Source: Nocardioides lijunqiniae
GTDB lineage: Bacteria; Actinomycetota; Actinomycetes; Propionibacteriales; Nocardioidaceae
Assembly (NCBI RefSeq): GCF_015024225.1
Contig: NZ_JACJGM010000001.1
Coordinates: 248,001-312,000, forward strand
Length of the DNA stretch: 64,000 nt
Reading direction: 5' to 3'
The notes below the pieces were generated by a model. The model was not told where the DNA came from and ran no database searches. It saw only the letters and a list, made by a program, of their open reading frames with translations. The stretch's first letter is position 1, and each line of letters starts with the position of its first letter. Of this stretch, positions 1 through 8,206 are shown piece by piece. A program made the position numbers and the translations under genes.

Positions 1-136
1 CACGCCGACGTCCCAGAAGTTCCTTTGGTGAATCCCTTCCCCATCCGTCACTCCTGGCCCTATCCTTCCCACGATGCGCCCGTGTGATCATCGGTGGGGA
101 AAGCCGATGGCGGTCGCCACAGAAAGTTGGTGCGCC

Positions 137-343
137 ATGGCAACGAACTCCACCGGGGACCTCTCGGACTCGCGGTTCCTGACCATTGCCGAGGTGGCCG
201 CGATGATGCGGGTGTCGAAGATGACGGTCTACCGCCTCGTGCACAACGAGGAGCTCCCCGCCCTGCGGGTCGGGCGCTCCTTCCGCGTGCGCGAGGAGGA
301 CGTCGACGAGTACCTCCGCAAGAGCTTCTACAGCGCGGGCTGA
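137..343 (+). CDS. Excisionase-type helix-turn-helix DNA-binding protein (Rv0500A/BldC-like)
   Basis: This 68-residue protein is almost entirely one MerR/excisionase-type winged HTH. Residues about 13-57 contain the motif TIAEVAAMMRVSKMTVYRL followed by a basic wing with VGRSF. Small proteins of this kind act as DNA-binding regulators rather than true phage excisionases. The next genes (bS22, SDR epimerase, acyltransferase) reproduce the mycobacterial Rv0500A-Rv0500B-Rv0501-Rv0502 order, so it is a chromosomal regulator and not a phage remnant. ATG 137 is chosen because the HTH follows directly and AGAAAG lies 10 bases upstream; in-frame ATGs at 74 and 107 would add non-conserved residues. 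Its target genes cannot be read from the sequence. Confidence 0.85.
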   Translation: MATNSTGDLSDSRFLTIAEVAAMMRVSKMTVYRLVHNEELPALRVGRSFRVREEDVDEYLRKSFYSAG

Positions 344-363
344 CCACGGAGACGGGTGCGCGT

Positions 364-386
364 CCCGGGCCCGACGAGGGCCCGGG
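364..386 (+). terminator. Strong GC hairpin after the HTH gene
   Basis: A perfect 9-bp inverted repeat (CCCGGGCCC at 364-372, GGGCCCGGG at 378-386) encloses the loop GACGA. It lies 21 bases after the HTH stop and has no T-tract, as is usual for actinobacterial I-shaped terminators. It probably separates the HTH transcript from the bS22 transcript. Confidence 0.55.
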
Positions 387-446
387 CGACGCTCCTGCCC
401 AGCCGGATTCTTCGTGACGCACCCGCGCCGATAGGCTGGCCCGGTT

Positions 447-486
447 CTCCAGGCAACTCCTGGAGCGACTGATCAGCCTGGAGAGG
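447..486 (+). promoter_or_regulatory. bS22 leader with two alternative hairpins, one covering the Shine-Dalgarno
   Basis: CTCCAGG at 447-453 is complementary to CCTGGAG at 459-465 and equally to a second CCTGGAG at 477-483. The second copy overlaps the ribosome-binding sequence GAGAGG (481-486) of the bS22 gene. The two pairings exclude each other, which is the layout of a translational switch. The complementarity is seen directly; any regulation is inference. Confidence 0.4.
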
Positions 487-493
487 TTTATTC

Positions 494-595
494 GTGGGTT
501 CTGTCATCAAGAAGCGGCGCAAGCGTATGGCCAAGAAGAAGCACCGCAAGCTGCTGAAGAAGACGCGCGTCCAGCGTCGCAAGCTCGGCAAGTAA
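494..595 (+). CDS. Small ribosomal subunit protein bS22 (AURKAIP1/COX24 domain)
   Basis: This gene encodes only 33 residues. The product begins [19 protein letters not shown] and is about half lysine plus arginine. It is nearly identical to the actinobacterial protein (Rv0500B in M. tuberculosis) identified in mycobacterial ribosome structures near the decoding centre. Such a basic peptide fits binding to 16S rRNA. The GTG start at 494 is fixed by the conserved N-terminus and by GAGAGG seven bases upstream. It lies between the HTH gene and the SDR gene exactly as in mycobacteria. The leader may control its translation (see the separate entry at 447-486). Confidence 0.93.
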   Translation: MGSVIKKRRKRMAKKKHRKLLKKTRVQRRKLGK

Positions 596-623
596 GCCCG
601 TCGTTCGGGTCTCGGACGCAGCC

Positions 624-1697
624 ATGGCCGGCGACGGCAGGGTCGTTCTCGTCACCGGGGTCTCTCGTGACCTCGGCCGGAAGGCCGCGCGCGCCATCGC
701 CTCCGAGCCCGGCGTCGCGCGTGTCATCGGCGTCGACGTCGTCCCCCCGCGGGGCGACATGGGCGACGTGTCGTTCGTGCGCGCCGACATCCGCAACCCC
801 GTCATCGCGAAGGTCATCGCGAAGGAGGACGTCGACACCGTCGTCCACATGAGCGTCATCTCGACCCCCGGCAGCGCCGGTGGTCGCAACACGATGAAGG
901 AGCTCAACGTCATCGGGACGATGCAGCTCCTGGCGGCGTGCCAGAAGGCGCCGGGGCTGCGGCACCTCGTGGTGAAGTCGACGACGACGGTCTACGGCGC
1001 CAGCAACCGCGACCCGGCGATGTTCACCGAGGACATGGAGCCGCGGCGCGCTCCTCGGGCCGGGTACGCCAAGGACGTCGCCGAGATCGAGGGCTACGTC
1101 CGCGGTCTCGGACGTCGCCGGCCCGACCTGCGCGTGACGCTGCTGCGCGCCGCCAACGTGATCGGGCCGCACGTGTCGAGCCCCATCACGTCGTACTTTC
1201 GGCTGCCGGTCCTGCCCACCGTGCTCGGCTTCGACGCACGGCTGCAGTTCCTCCACCAGGACGACCTGCTCGCGGTGCTGCGTCACAGCGTCGTCACCGA
1301 CGTCCACGGCACCTTCAACGTCGCCGGCGACGGGATCCTGATGCTCTCGCAGGCGGCACGCCGCCTGCAGCGCCCCACCGTGCCGATGCCCGGGTTCGCC
1401 GTCGGCGGGCTCGGGTCGTTCCTGCGCTCGGCGCGGGTCGCGGACTTCTCCCCGGAGCAGCTGTCGTTCCTGACCTACGGTCGCGGGGTCGACACCACGC
1501 GCATGCGGGAGGTGCTCGGCTTCGAGCCGCGCTACACCACCGCCGCGGCGTTCGCCGACTTCGGCAGCCGCCTGCCGGTCACCGGCGGCCGCTCGGAGAA
1601 GGTCATCTCGGCCCTCGCCCGCCAGCTGCCCGACCCGGACCCGACGCCGACCGCGCCGACCTCCGTCGCGGCACCGGGAGGTGCGCGCCGTGGGTGA
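624..1697 (+). CDS. NAD-dependent epimerase/dehydratase, extended SDR (Rv0501/GalE2-like)
   Basis: The 357-residue protein has an extended short-chain dehydrogenase fold. It shows the nucleotide-binding motif VLVTGVSRDLG (residues about 8-17) and the STTTVYG active-site segment. The usual YxxxK catalytic pair is not intact: the tyrosine is present in AGYAKDVAE but the expected lysine four residues on is valine. True UDP-galactose epimerase activity is therefore doubtful and a divergent nucleotide-sugar or lipid role is possible. The family is syntenic with mycobacterial Rv0501. Its stop overlaps the next gene by eight bases, so the two are probably co-translated. Its substrate is not predictable from the sequence. 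Confidence 0.8.
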   Translation: MAGDGRVVLVTGVSRDLGRKAARAIASEPGVARVIGVDVVPPRGDMGDVSFVRADIRNPVIAKVIAKEDVDTVVHMSVISTPGSAGGRNTMKELNVIGTMQLLAACQKAPGLRHLVVKSTTTVYGASNRDPAMFTEDMEPRRAPRAGYAKDVAEIEGYVRGLGRRRPDLRVTLLRAANVIGPHVSSPITSYFRLPVLPTVLGFDARLQFLHQDDLLAVLRHSVVTDVHGTFNVAGDGILMLSQAARRLQRPTVPMPGFAVGGLGSFLRSARVADFSPEQLSFLTYGRGVDTTRMREVLGFEPRYTTAAAFADFGSRLPVTGGRSEKVISALARQLPDPDPTPTAPTSVAAPGGARRG

Positions 1698-2856
1698 CGC
1701 CGAGATCATCCCCATCGGCACCCGCGGCCGTCCCGGCCGCGGCACCGGCACCCAGCCCAGCTCCGCCGCGCGCGGGCTGGCCCCGAAGTCACCGGCGAAG
1801 CCCAAGGCCGCCGCCACGAAGGCATCCCCGCCCCGCTCGGCCGCTCGTGGGGAGGCGGAGCCGACCGAGCCCGCCGCATCGACCACGCCACCCGCCGAGC
1901 CGGTCGCCCCGGCGGCGGCCACTCGCCCCTCCGTGCGCACCGAGGAGCGACACCCGCTCGCCGGCGTCCCGGGCAGCGACTGGCTGGCGGCGTTCCAGGC
2001 GGCCGCGCTGGAGGTCTTCGGCGAGCAGTGGGAGCCGCAGCTGGCCCGCTTCCTGGCGTTCCTGCGCCGCCGGGTCACCGGCGACTACACCGTCGACGAG
2101 TACGGCTTCGACCAGGAGGTCACCCAGCGGTTCTTCATGGCCGCCCTGCGCCCGATCGCCGAGAAGTGGTTCCGCATCGAGGTCCGCGGGATCGACAACG
2201 TCCCGACCGAGGGCGGCGCCCTGGTGGTCTCCAACCACTCCGGCACCATCCCGGTCGACGGACTGATGACCATGGTCACGATCCACGACCACATCGGCAG
2301 GTTCCTGCGCCCGCTGGGCGCCGACCTGGTCTTCCAGCTGCCGATCGTGAGCAGCCTGGCCCGCAAGAGCGGAGCCACGCTCGCCTGCAGCGAGGACGCC
2401 GAGCGGATGCTGCGCGGCGGGGAGCTCGTCGGGGTGTGGCCCGAGGGCTTCAAGGGCATCGGCAAGCCCTACGCCGAGCGCTACAAGCTGCAGCGGTTCG
2501 GGCGCGGCGGCTTCGTGTCGGCCGCCCTGCGCACCGGCGTCCCGATCGTCCCGCTGGCTGTGGTCGGCGCCGAGGAGATCTACCCCCTCGTCGGCAACAT
2601 CCCGGGCCTGGCGCGGGTCCTGGGCGTCCCCTACCTGCCGATCACCCCGTTCTTCCCGCTCCTCGGGCCGCTCGGCCTGGTGCCGCTGCCCTCGAAGTGG
2701 CTGCTGGAGTTCGGCGAGCCCATCCGCACCGACGACTACGAGGGCGGTGCCTCGGACGACCCGATGCTGGTCTTCAACGTCACAGACCAGGTCCGCGAGA
2801 CGATCCAGCAGACGCTGTACTCGCTGCTGATGCAGCGCGAGTCCGTCTTCCGCTGA
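1690..2856 (+). CDS. Lysophospholipid acyltransferase family protein (Rv0502-like)
   Basis: This 388-residue protein has a low-complexity Ala/Pro/Lys-rich N-terminus of about 85 residues followed by a PlsC-type acyltransferase domain. The glycerol-phosphate acyltransferase signature is visible as SNHSGTIPVDG, followed downstream by the substrate-binding block WPEGFKGIGK. It probably transfers fatty acyl groups to lysophospholipids at the inner face of the membrane. GTG 1690 is preferred over GTG 1681 because GGGAGG at 1676-1681 gives an eight-base spacing. The overlap with the SDR gene matches mycobacterial synteny. The two products may act on one envelope lipid pathway, which is inference. 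Confidence 0.82.
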   Translation: MGDAEIIPIGTRGRPGRGTGTQPSSAARGLAPKSPAKPKAAATKASPPRSAARGEAEPTEPAASTTPPAEPVAPAAATRPSVRTEERHPLAGVPGSDWLAAFQAAALEVFGEQWEPQLARFLAFLRRRVTGDYTVDEYGFDQEVTQRFFMAALRPIAEKWFRIEVRGIDNVPTEGGALVVSNHSGTIPVDGLMTMVTIHDHIGRFLRPLGADLVFQLPIVSSLARKSGATLACSEDAERMLRGGELVGVWPEGFKGIGKPYAERYKLQRFGRGGFVSAALRTGVPIVPLAVVGAEEIYPLVGNIPGLARVLGVPYLPITPFFPLLGPLGLVPLPSKWLLEFGEPIRTDDYEGGASDDPMLVFNVTDQVRETIQQTLYSLLMQRESVFR

Positions 2857-2871
2857 GCGGCGGCGTCCGCC

Positions 2872-2887
2872 ACCCCCCGGCAGGGGT
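2872..2887. terminator. Small hairpin between convergent genes
   Basis: ACCCC at 2872-2876 pairs with GGGGT at 2883-2887 in the 30-base gap between the acyltransferase and the anti-sigma gene, touching the latter's stop codon. It is a weak candidate for a shared terminator. Confidence 0.3.
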
Positions 2888-4041
2888 CAGGGGAGCAGCG
2901 GGCCTGTGACGTTGCCGAGGAGCTCGTCGAGGTCCTCCACGAGCTCCTCGGTCGTGGTCGGGGGCGGGCCGGCGCTCTTGATGCCGTCGGTCAGCTGGCC
3001 GATCGGTCCCTTGCCGGTGTCGCCCCCGCTCCCGCTCGGGGGAGCGGCGCTGGGCGCGGCGGTCGGCGGGGTCGGGACCACCGGGGTGCTGCCGGCTCCC
3101 GCGCCGGGCAGGTCCTCGCCGCTGCCACCTCCGGACCCGCCCTTGCCGCCGGGGGTGCCCGAGCCGCCGGGACGGCCGGGACCCGGCTTCGGCGGGGCCG
3201 GCGGGGTGAGGGTTGGCCCGAGGATGTGCTGGGGCAGGCTGCTGACGGTGTCGAGGACGGCCGCCGGGACCTGGGTGAGGCCGGGCACGCACGTGGGACA
3301 GGCGTAGATCGCCTGCTGCTCGATCTGGCCGAGCACCTGCACCGCCTGGATCAGCGCGCCGCGCGCCTCGTCGGGCACGAGCGACTCCAGGCCCTCGAGC
3401 TCGGCGAGGCTGTCGGCGGTGAAGTCGCGCAGCTCGGCGATCGGTGCCTCCTCGCCGGTGCTCTGGTAGTCGGCGATGAGTGCGTCGGAGGCGGCGCTGG
3501 CCTGGTTGGAGAACGCGTGGAGGGTGTCGGCGATCGCGCGGCCGTCGCCCTCGTCCTGGGCCAGCTCGTCGGCCTCGGCCAGGCGGCCCGACGCGTTGTG
3601 CAGGAGCGTGGAGCCGCGGTCGCCGTCGTCGGACTGGACGCCGGCACGGGCGTTCTCGAGGGCCCGCTTGAGGGGGTAGAGCGTGTCGCCGGGGAGCGCG
3701 CTCTGGGCGGCCATTGCCATCGACGTGGTGGCGGTGACGATCGCGAACCCGCCGATGGCGACGGCGACGCGGCGCTCCCGCGGCGTACGGCGGGGGGTCA
3801 CCGTGAGCCGGGCGCGCACCTCGGCGTCGGGGTCCGGGGCGAGCGCCGAGTCGGCGGCCCGCATCAGCCGCTCGCGCAGCCCGGAGACGAACTCCGTCCG
3901 AGCCTCGACCGGGGGCTCGGCCCGCAGCGCCTCGACCAGCTCGAGGAGGTCGGTGTAGCGCGCATCCGCAGGCCCGCTGGTCGCATCGACCAGTGAGCTG
4001 AACTCCTCGGCGCGACGTCGCGCCGTGAATGCGGGGATCAT
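2887..4041 (-). CDS. DUF5667 membrane protein, probable RsbN-like anti-sigma factor
   Basis: The 384-residue protein has a charged cytoplasmic N-terminus of about 90 residues (starting MIPAFTARRRAEEF), one hydrophobic segment at about 93-115, and an extracytoplasmic DUF5667 domain ending near residue 240 with a CPTC motif. The last 130 residues are Gly/Pro/Ser-rich. It lies just downstream of a BldN-like sigma factor gene in the same orientation. In Streptomyces the equivalent pair is bldN-rsbN, where RsbN holds BldN inactive at the membrane. The N-terminal part would be the sigma-binding domain. The functional assignment rests on synteny and topology; no catalytic motif is expected. Confidence 0.72.
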   Translation of the reverse strand: MIPAFTARRRAEEFSSLVDATSGPADARYTDLLELVEALRAEPPVEARTEFVSGLRERLMRAADSALAPDPDAEVRARLTVTPRRTPRERRVAVAIGGFAIVTATTSMAMAAQSALPGDTLYPLKRALENARAGVQSDDGDRGSTLLHNASGRLAEADELAQDEGDGRAIADTLHAFSNQASAASDALIADYQSTGEEAPIAELRDFTADSLAELEGLESLVPDEARGALIQAVQVLGQIEQQAIYACPTCVPGLTQVPAAVLDTVSSLPQHILGPTLTPPAPPKPGPGRPGGSGTPGGKGGSGGGSGEDLPGAGAGSTPVVPTPPTAAPSAAPPSGSGGDTGKGPIGQLTDGIKSAGPPPTTTEELVEDLDELLGNVTGPLLP

Positions 4042-4189
4042 CGGGTCCGTCCTGGAAGGTGGTGCGCTGCGGTGGTGACGCGTGCTGACACCAGGCTCAA
4101 CGACCCGGCCGGCTGGCGGGTTACGGCGACCCGGGGTCGCAGTCGAGTGGTCTTCGACACCCCTCTCAGGGGCCGGCGCGCGAGGGCCG

Positions 4190-4915
4190 TCATGAGCCGC
4201 GGATCCCGTCGGGCATCAGCTTGGCCAGGTTGCGGACGCCGCGCAGCTGCAGCTGCTTGACCGCGCCGTCGCTGCGGCCCAGGACCTCGGCGGTCTCGGC
4301 GATGCTCATGCCCTGCAGGAAGCGCATCACCAGGCAGTCGCGCTGCTCGTCGGGCAGCTGGGTGAGCGCCTCGAGCAGGATCTCGTTGGTCATGCTCGCC
4401 AGCACGGTGGACTCGGGGCCCTCGGTGGCGTCGTCGTGGGCGCCCATGTCCTCGGTGGTCATCTCCAGGCGCGTGCGCCCGGCCTTGAAGTGGTCGGTGG
4501 CGAGGTTGCGGGCGATGGTCATCAGCCAGGCGCCGAAGTCCTTGCCCTGCCACCGGAAGCCGGTCATGCTCCGCAGCGCCCGGAAGAACGTCTCCGAGGT
4601 CAGGTCCTCGGCCAGCGGTCCCGAGCGGGTGCGGTAGAAGAGGAAGCGGTAGACCGAGGGCTGGTAGTGGTCGTAGAGCATCCCGAACGCCTCGGAGTCG
4701 CCCTTGCGGGCCAGCTCGACCAGCGCGATCAGGCGGGTGCGCTCGGCGGCGTCGTCCTCCGAGGAGGCCGCGAGGTCGGCGTCGCCGTAGCCCCCGGGGC
4801 CGCGCGAGCCGCCGCCCGGACCGCCGCCCGGACCGCCGCCCAGCGCCTCGCTGAGCAGGATCGCGGCACGCAGGGCGTCCAGCCCCAGCGCGACCTCACG
4901 ACCGTACGACGGCAT
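4190..4915 (-). CDS. bldN: ECF RNA polymerase sigma factor, BldN family
   Basis: This 241-residue sigma factor has region 2 at about residues 70-145 (GMLYDHYQPSVYRFLFYRTR, then AEDLTSETFFRALR and WQGKDFGAWLMTIARN) and region 4 at about 180-235 (LPDEQRDCLVMRFLQGMS with the HTH AETAEVLGRSDGAVKQLQ). The sequence closely resembles streptomycete BldN. As in BldN there is an N-terminal extension of about 65 residues, here Gly-rich, which in Streptomyces is a removable pro-sequence. The downstream membrane protein is the likely cognate anti-sigma factor. In Streptomyces BldN drives aerial-hyphae genes; in this organism the regulon is unknown. Confidence 0.85.
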   Translation of the reverse strand: MPSYGREVALGLDALRAAILLSEALGGGPGGGPGGGSRGPGGYGDADLAASSEDDAAERTRLIALVELARKGDSEAFGMLYDHYQPSVYRFLFYRTRSGPLAEDLTSETFFRALRSMTGFRWQGKDFGAWLMTIARNLATDHFKAGRTRLEMTTEDMGAHDDATEGPESTVLASMTNEILLEALTQLPDEQRDCLVMRFLQGMSIAETAEVLGRSDGAVKQLQLRGVRNLAKLMPDGIRGS

Positions 4916-5017
4916 GCGAACAGTGACCCTTCCCTGGAGGCTCCCCCCGAAGCCCTACCGGATAGTAGGCCAGCACCCGGCCCCGGGGGAATGGTCCGCG
5001 GGAACTCGTGACGCGGC

Positions 5018-5896
5018 TCAGCGACGCCGGCGCAGCGCGACCGCGGCGGCCACGCTGCCGGAGACCGCGCCCGTCACCGCGCCCACGACGAGGCCGGCCC
5101 GGGCCGCCTTGCGACCGGTCCGGTAGTCGCGCACGCGCCAGCCCTGGGCCCGCGCGTGCGCGCGCAGCCGGGCGTCGGGGTTGATCGCGACCGGGTCGCC
5201 GACGAGGCTCAGCATCGGCAGGTCGTTGAAGGAGTCGGAGTACGCCGAGCAGGCGGCCAGGTCGAGCCCCTCCCGCGCGGCGAGCGCCTTGATCGCCTCG
5301 GCCTTGGCCGGCCCGTGCAGCATGTCGCCCACGAGCAGCCCGGTGTAGACCCCGTCGACGTGCTCGGAGACGGTGCCCATCGCGCCGGTGAGGCCGAGGC
5401 GCCGCGCGATGATCGTCGCGATCTCGATCGGCGCCGCCGTGACCAGCCAGACCCGCTGCCCCCGGTCGAGGTGCAGCTGCGCGAGCGCGCGCGTCCCGGG
5501 CCAGATCCGGTGCGCCATCGCCTCGTCGAAGATCTCCTCGCCCAGCTCCTGCAGCTCGGTGACGGTGTGCCCGGCGATGAAGCTCAGCGCCGAGTTGCGC
5601 GCCTGCGCGACGTGCTCGGGATCCTCCACGCCCACCATGCGGAAGTAGGCCTGCTTCCAGGCCGCGCCCAGGATGTCGCGCGTGGTGAAGAAGTCGCGGC
5701 GGTGCAGGCCGCGGGCGAAGTGGAAGATGCTCGCGCCCTGCATGACCGTGTTGTCCACGTCGAAGAACGCCGCCGCCACCGAGTCCGACGGCGTGACCAG
5801 CGCCGTCTCCACCTCGGCCGCCGCGGCCGCCGCCTCCCCGGCCAGGGTCGATCGCTGCTGCAGGTTCAGCTGGCGCGAGCGGTCCGGCGGTGGCAT
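5018..5896 (-). CDS. HAD-IB family hydrolase (SerB1/Rv0505c-like) with C-terminal membrane anchor
   Basis: The 292-residue protein is a haloacid dehalogenase-superfamily phosphatase. Motif I is [13 protein letters not shown] (residues about 42-54), motif II is the VTAAP segment, and motifs III/IV include K in GPAKAEAIK and [12 protein letters not shown] glycine-rich hydrophobic stretch followed by RRRR ends the protein and could anchor it in the membrane. The family is annotated as phosphoserine phosphatase-like, but the real substrate may be a lipid or sugar phosphate. ATG 5896 lies six bases after a TACTGT -10 element, which implies a leaderless mRNA. It is divergent from the acyl-CoA ligase gene. 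Confidence 0.85.
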   Translation of the reverse strand: MPPPDRSRQLNLQQRSTLAGEAAAAAAEVETALVTPSDSVAAAFFDVDNTVMQGASIFHFARGLHRRDFFTTRDILGAAWKQAYFRMVGVEDPEHVAQARNSALSFIAGHTVTELQELGEEIFDEAMAHRIWPGTRALAQLHLDRGQRVWLVTAAPIEIATIIARRLGLTGAMGTVSEHVDGVYTGLLVGDMLHGPAKAEAIKALAAREGLDLAACSAYSDSFNDLPMLSLVGDPVAINPDARLRAHARAQGWRVRDYRTGRKAARAGLVVGAVTGAVSGSVAAAVALRRRR

Positions 5897-5902
5897 CGGC
5901 AC

Positions 5903-5908
5903 ACAGTA
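5903..5908 (-). promoter_or_regulatory. -10 element for the HAD-IB gene
   Basis: TACTGT on the minus strand ends six bases before ATG 5896, the spacing expected of a leaderless transcript. Confidence 0.5.
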
Positions 5909-5931
5909 GCGCCGAACCCCCGCCCCCCAGC

Positions 5932-6072
5932 GGTGGTCGAGGTGCGAGCGCAGCGAGCGTGCCGCGGTGGTCGAGGTGCGAGCGCAGCGAGCGTGCCGCG
6001 GTGGTTGAGGTGCGAGCGCAGCGAGCGTGCCGCGGTGGTTGAGGTGCGAGCGCAGCGAGCCTCGAAACCACC
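5932..6072. repeat. Four tandem copies of a 34-bp intergenic repeat
   Basis: Units start at 5932, 5966, 6000 and 6034. Each begins GGTGGT[C/T]GAGGTGCGAGC, continues with GCAGCGAGC, and differs from the others only at one C/T position. The last unit changes after 6060 to CTCGAAACCACC, which pairs with the GGTGGTTGAGG at the start of that unit, so it is a complete hairpin element. The array fills most of the divergent region between the HAD-IB and acyl-CoA ligase genes. Dispersed elements of this kind are familiar from Nocardioides-type genomes; the tandem copies suggest slippage or unequal exchange. Confidence 0.9.
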
Positions 6073-6145
6073 CACCCGCTCGTCGCCGCTCACCCACCGG
6101 GTTTCGGCTCTCCACGCGGGTCGGCGTCTGTGGAAGTATCTGCGC

Positions 6146-7774
6146 ATGTCCAGCGCAGGCACCGCCCCGGGTGTGACGGACGTGGCCGAGCTCGTCACGC
6201 TCGCGGCCGACGAGAGCCCGGACCGGCTCGCGCTGGTGGAGGCCGAGGGCCGCAGCCTCACGTGGGCGCAGCTCGAGCAGGAGGTCGGGCGGGTCGCGAC
6301 GGGGCTCGGCGCGGCCGGCATCGTCGCGGGCTTCCGGGTCATGCTCGTGCTGGGCAACCGGATCGAGTTCGTGACGACGTACCTCGGGACCCTGCGCGCA
6401 CAGGCGGTCGCGGTGCCGGTCAACCCCTCGTCGACGCCGGGCGAGCTGGCGCGGATGGTGGCCGACTCCGGCTCCCGCATGGTCGTCGCCGACGGCGACA
6501 CGGTGACCGCGGTGCGCGAGGCGGCGTCGCTGCTGCAGCGGGCGCTCGACGGCGACACCGACGGCATGGGCGAGGTCGACCCCGACGTGGTGGCGCGTCT
6601 CGTCGTGCCGCGCGTGGTCGTGGTGGGCACGACGCTGCTGCCGGGGGAGCGCTCCTACGACCACCTCCGGGCCGACACCCCGCGCCCGGCGCCGGCCCTC
6701 CAGGACCCCGATAAGCTCGCGGCGCTCCTCTACACCAGCGGTACGTCGGGCCGACCGCGCGCCGCGATGCTCACCCACCGCGCGCTCGTGGCCAACATCG
6801 AGCAGGCCGCGGCGGTCCGGCCGCCGATGATCCACGGCGACGACGTGGTGCTCGGGGTGCTCCCGCTCTTCCACGTCTACGGGCTCAACGCCGTGCTCGG
6901 CCTGGTGCTGCGCCACCGCGCCAAGCTGGTGATCGCGGAGCGCTTCGACCCGCAGGGCACCCTCGACCTGATCGAGGACCAGGCCTGCAGCGTCGTGCCC
7001 GTCGCGCCGCCGGTCTTCGCGCACTGGCGCGACATCGACGGGCTCGAGGAGCGGCTGGGACCGGTCCGGCTGATGCTGTCGGGCTCGGCGCCGCTGTCGG
7101 CCGAGGTCATCGAGGAGTTCACGGACCGCACCGGCATCCCGCTCCACCAGGGCTACGGCCTCACCGAGGCCTCGCCCATCGTGACGAGCACCCTGCGGTC
7201 CTCGGAGCTCCAGAACGGATCGGTCGGAGCAGCCCTGGACGGCATCGAGATCCGGCTGGTCGACGAGGCCGGCGCGGTGCCGGTCGGCGACGACCCCGGC
7301 GAGATCCAGATCCGCGGCGCCAACCTCTTCAGCGGCTACTGGCCCGACGGCGCCGACGGTCCCGACCACGAGGGCTGGTGGTCGACCGGCGACGTCGGCT
7401 TCCTCGACGCGAGCGGCGACCTCTTCCTCGTCGACCGGGTCAAGGAGCTGGTGATCGTCTCGGGCTTCAACGTCTACCCCGTCGAGGTCGAGGAGGTGAT
7501 CGGCGAGACCCCCGGCGTCACCGACGTCGCGGTGATCGGCACCGACGACCCCACCTCGGGTGAGGCGGTCGTCGCCTACGTCGTCGCGCCCGGCCTCGAC
7601 GCCGAGGCGGTCGAGACCGCCGTCCGCGAGCACTGCGCCACCCGCCTGGCGCGCTTCAAGCAGCCGAGCCGGGTGGAGGTCGTCGACGAGCTCCCGGTGA
7701 CCGTGACGGGCAAGGTGCAGAAGGGCCGACTGCGCGGCCTCGAGCGCCGTCGGGCCCTCGGCATCCTGGAGTGA
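6146..7774 (+). CDS. AMP-dependent acyl-CoA synthetase/ligase
   Basis: The 542-residue protein belongs to the acyl-adenylate-forming (ANL) superfamily. The P-loop is [16 protein letters not shown] (residues about 192-207). The A5 motif is GYGLTEASP, the A7 motif WWSTGDVG and the A8 hinge is [16 protein letters not shown]. The C-terminal catalytic lysine is in VTGKVQKG. It would activate a fatty or aromatic acid to an acyl-AMP and then acyl-CoA; the chain length cannot be deduced. ATG 6146 is selected for the GGAAG sequence nine bases upstream and the normal family length. The glutaredoxin gene follows after 14 bases. Confidence 0.88.
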   Translation: MSSAGTAPGVTDVAELVTLAADESPDRLALVEAEGRSLTWAQLEQEVGRVATGLGAAGIVAGFRVMLVLGNRIEFVTTYLGTLRAQAVAVPVNPSSTPGELARMVADSGSRMVVADGDTVTAVREAASLLQRALDGDTDGMGEVDPDVVARLVVPRVVVVGTTLLPGERSYDHLRADTPRPAPALQDPDKLAALLYTSGTSGRPRAAMLTHRALVANIEQAAAVRPPMIHGDDVVLGVLPLFHVYGLNAVLGLVLRHRAKLVIAERFDPQGTLDLIEDQACSVVPVAPPVFAHWRDIDGLEERLGPVRLMLSGSAPLSAEVIEEFTDRTGIPLHQGYGLTEASPIVTSTLRSSELQNGSVGAALDGIEIRLVDEAGAVPVGDDPGEIQIRGANLFSGYWPDGADGPDHEGWWSTGDVGFLDASGDLFLVDRVKELVIVSGFNVYPVEVEEVIGETPGVTDVAVIGTDDPTSGEAVVAYVVAPGLDAEAVETAVREHCATRLARFKQPSRVEVVDELPVTVTGKVQKGRLRGLERRRALGILE

Positions 7775-7788
7775 GGGAGGCTGGGGGC

Positions 7789-8028
7789 ATGACCGCCCGG
7801 ATCACGCTCTACGGCCGCCCCGGCTGCCACCTCTGCGACGACGCCCGCGCGGTGATCGAGAAGGTGTGCGCCGACACCGGCGAGCAGTACGTCGAGGTGT
7901 CGGTCGACGACGACCCGGAGCTGCAGCGCCGCTTCACCGAGGAGGTGCCGGTGACCTTCGTCGACGGCCGTCAGCACGACTTCTGGCGCGTCGACGAGGC
8001 GAGGCTGCGCGCCGCCCTCGGTCACTGA
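7789..8028 (+). CDS. Glutaredoxin family protein (DUF836, Rv0508-like)
   Basis: This 79-residue protein is a single thioredoxin-fold domain. The redox motif CHLC sits at residues about 13-16 in [11 protein letters not shown] and the cis-proline region is EVPVTFVDG. Such proteins carry out thiol-disulfide exchange in the cytoplasm. The ATG at 7789 is chosen because GGGAGG at 7775-7780 is eight bases upstream; a GTG at 7771 overlapping the preceding stop would lack this. It lies immediately before rex-hemA as Rv0508 precedes hemA in mycobacteria, which supports the family assignment. Confidence 0.86.
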   Translation: MTARITLYGRPGCHLCDDARAVIEKVCADTGEQYVEVSVDDDPELQRRFTEEVPVTFVDGRQHDFWRVDEARLRAALGH

Positions 8029-8105
8029 CACCGCGGACGGACCCCCGATCGCGTGGCACTTCTCACATGTGGTAGCCGCTGCGGCCAGGGGGCCGTCCGC
8101 TCGTT

Positions 8106-8134
8106 TTGTTCTCGCGTTCACAAACTCCTACAGT
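8106..8134 (+). promoter_or_regulatory. rex promoter with overlapping Rex operator
   Basis: TTGTTCTCGCGTTCACAA at 8106-8123 matches the Rex operator consensus TTGTGAA-N4-TTCACAA, with the right half perfect and the left half partly matching. TTGTTC (8106-8111) and TACAGT (8129-8134) form a -35/-10 pair with a 17-bp spacer, so bound Rex would cover the -35 and spacer. This predicts redox-responsive autoregulation of the rex-hem operon, as described in Streptomyces coelicolor. Confidence 0.72.
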
Positions 8135-8206
8135 GATCGAGCCGCATGCCCGACCGCCTGCGAGGGCGGCTCCCAGACGTGGTGTGCGACTGGAAAGTGG
8201 ACCGCT

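Noticed and set aside
74..136. Longer HTH protein starting at ATG 74 or 107
   Set aside because: The added residues are not conserved in the family and have no better ribosome-binding site than ATG 137.
4160..4172. Terminator between sigma and anti-sigma genes
   Set aside because: CCCCT-CTC-AGGGG is a five-base stem with a three-base loop, too weak to call. The two genes probably share a transcript.
5932..6072. Possible CRISPR array
   Set aside because: The repeats are directly adjacent with no unique spacers, and no cas genes are in the window.
8146..8206. Short upstream open frame before rex starting at ATG 8146
   Set aside because: It has no ribosome-binding site, runs out of frame into rex, and resembles other high-GC shadow frames.
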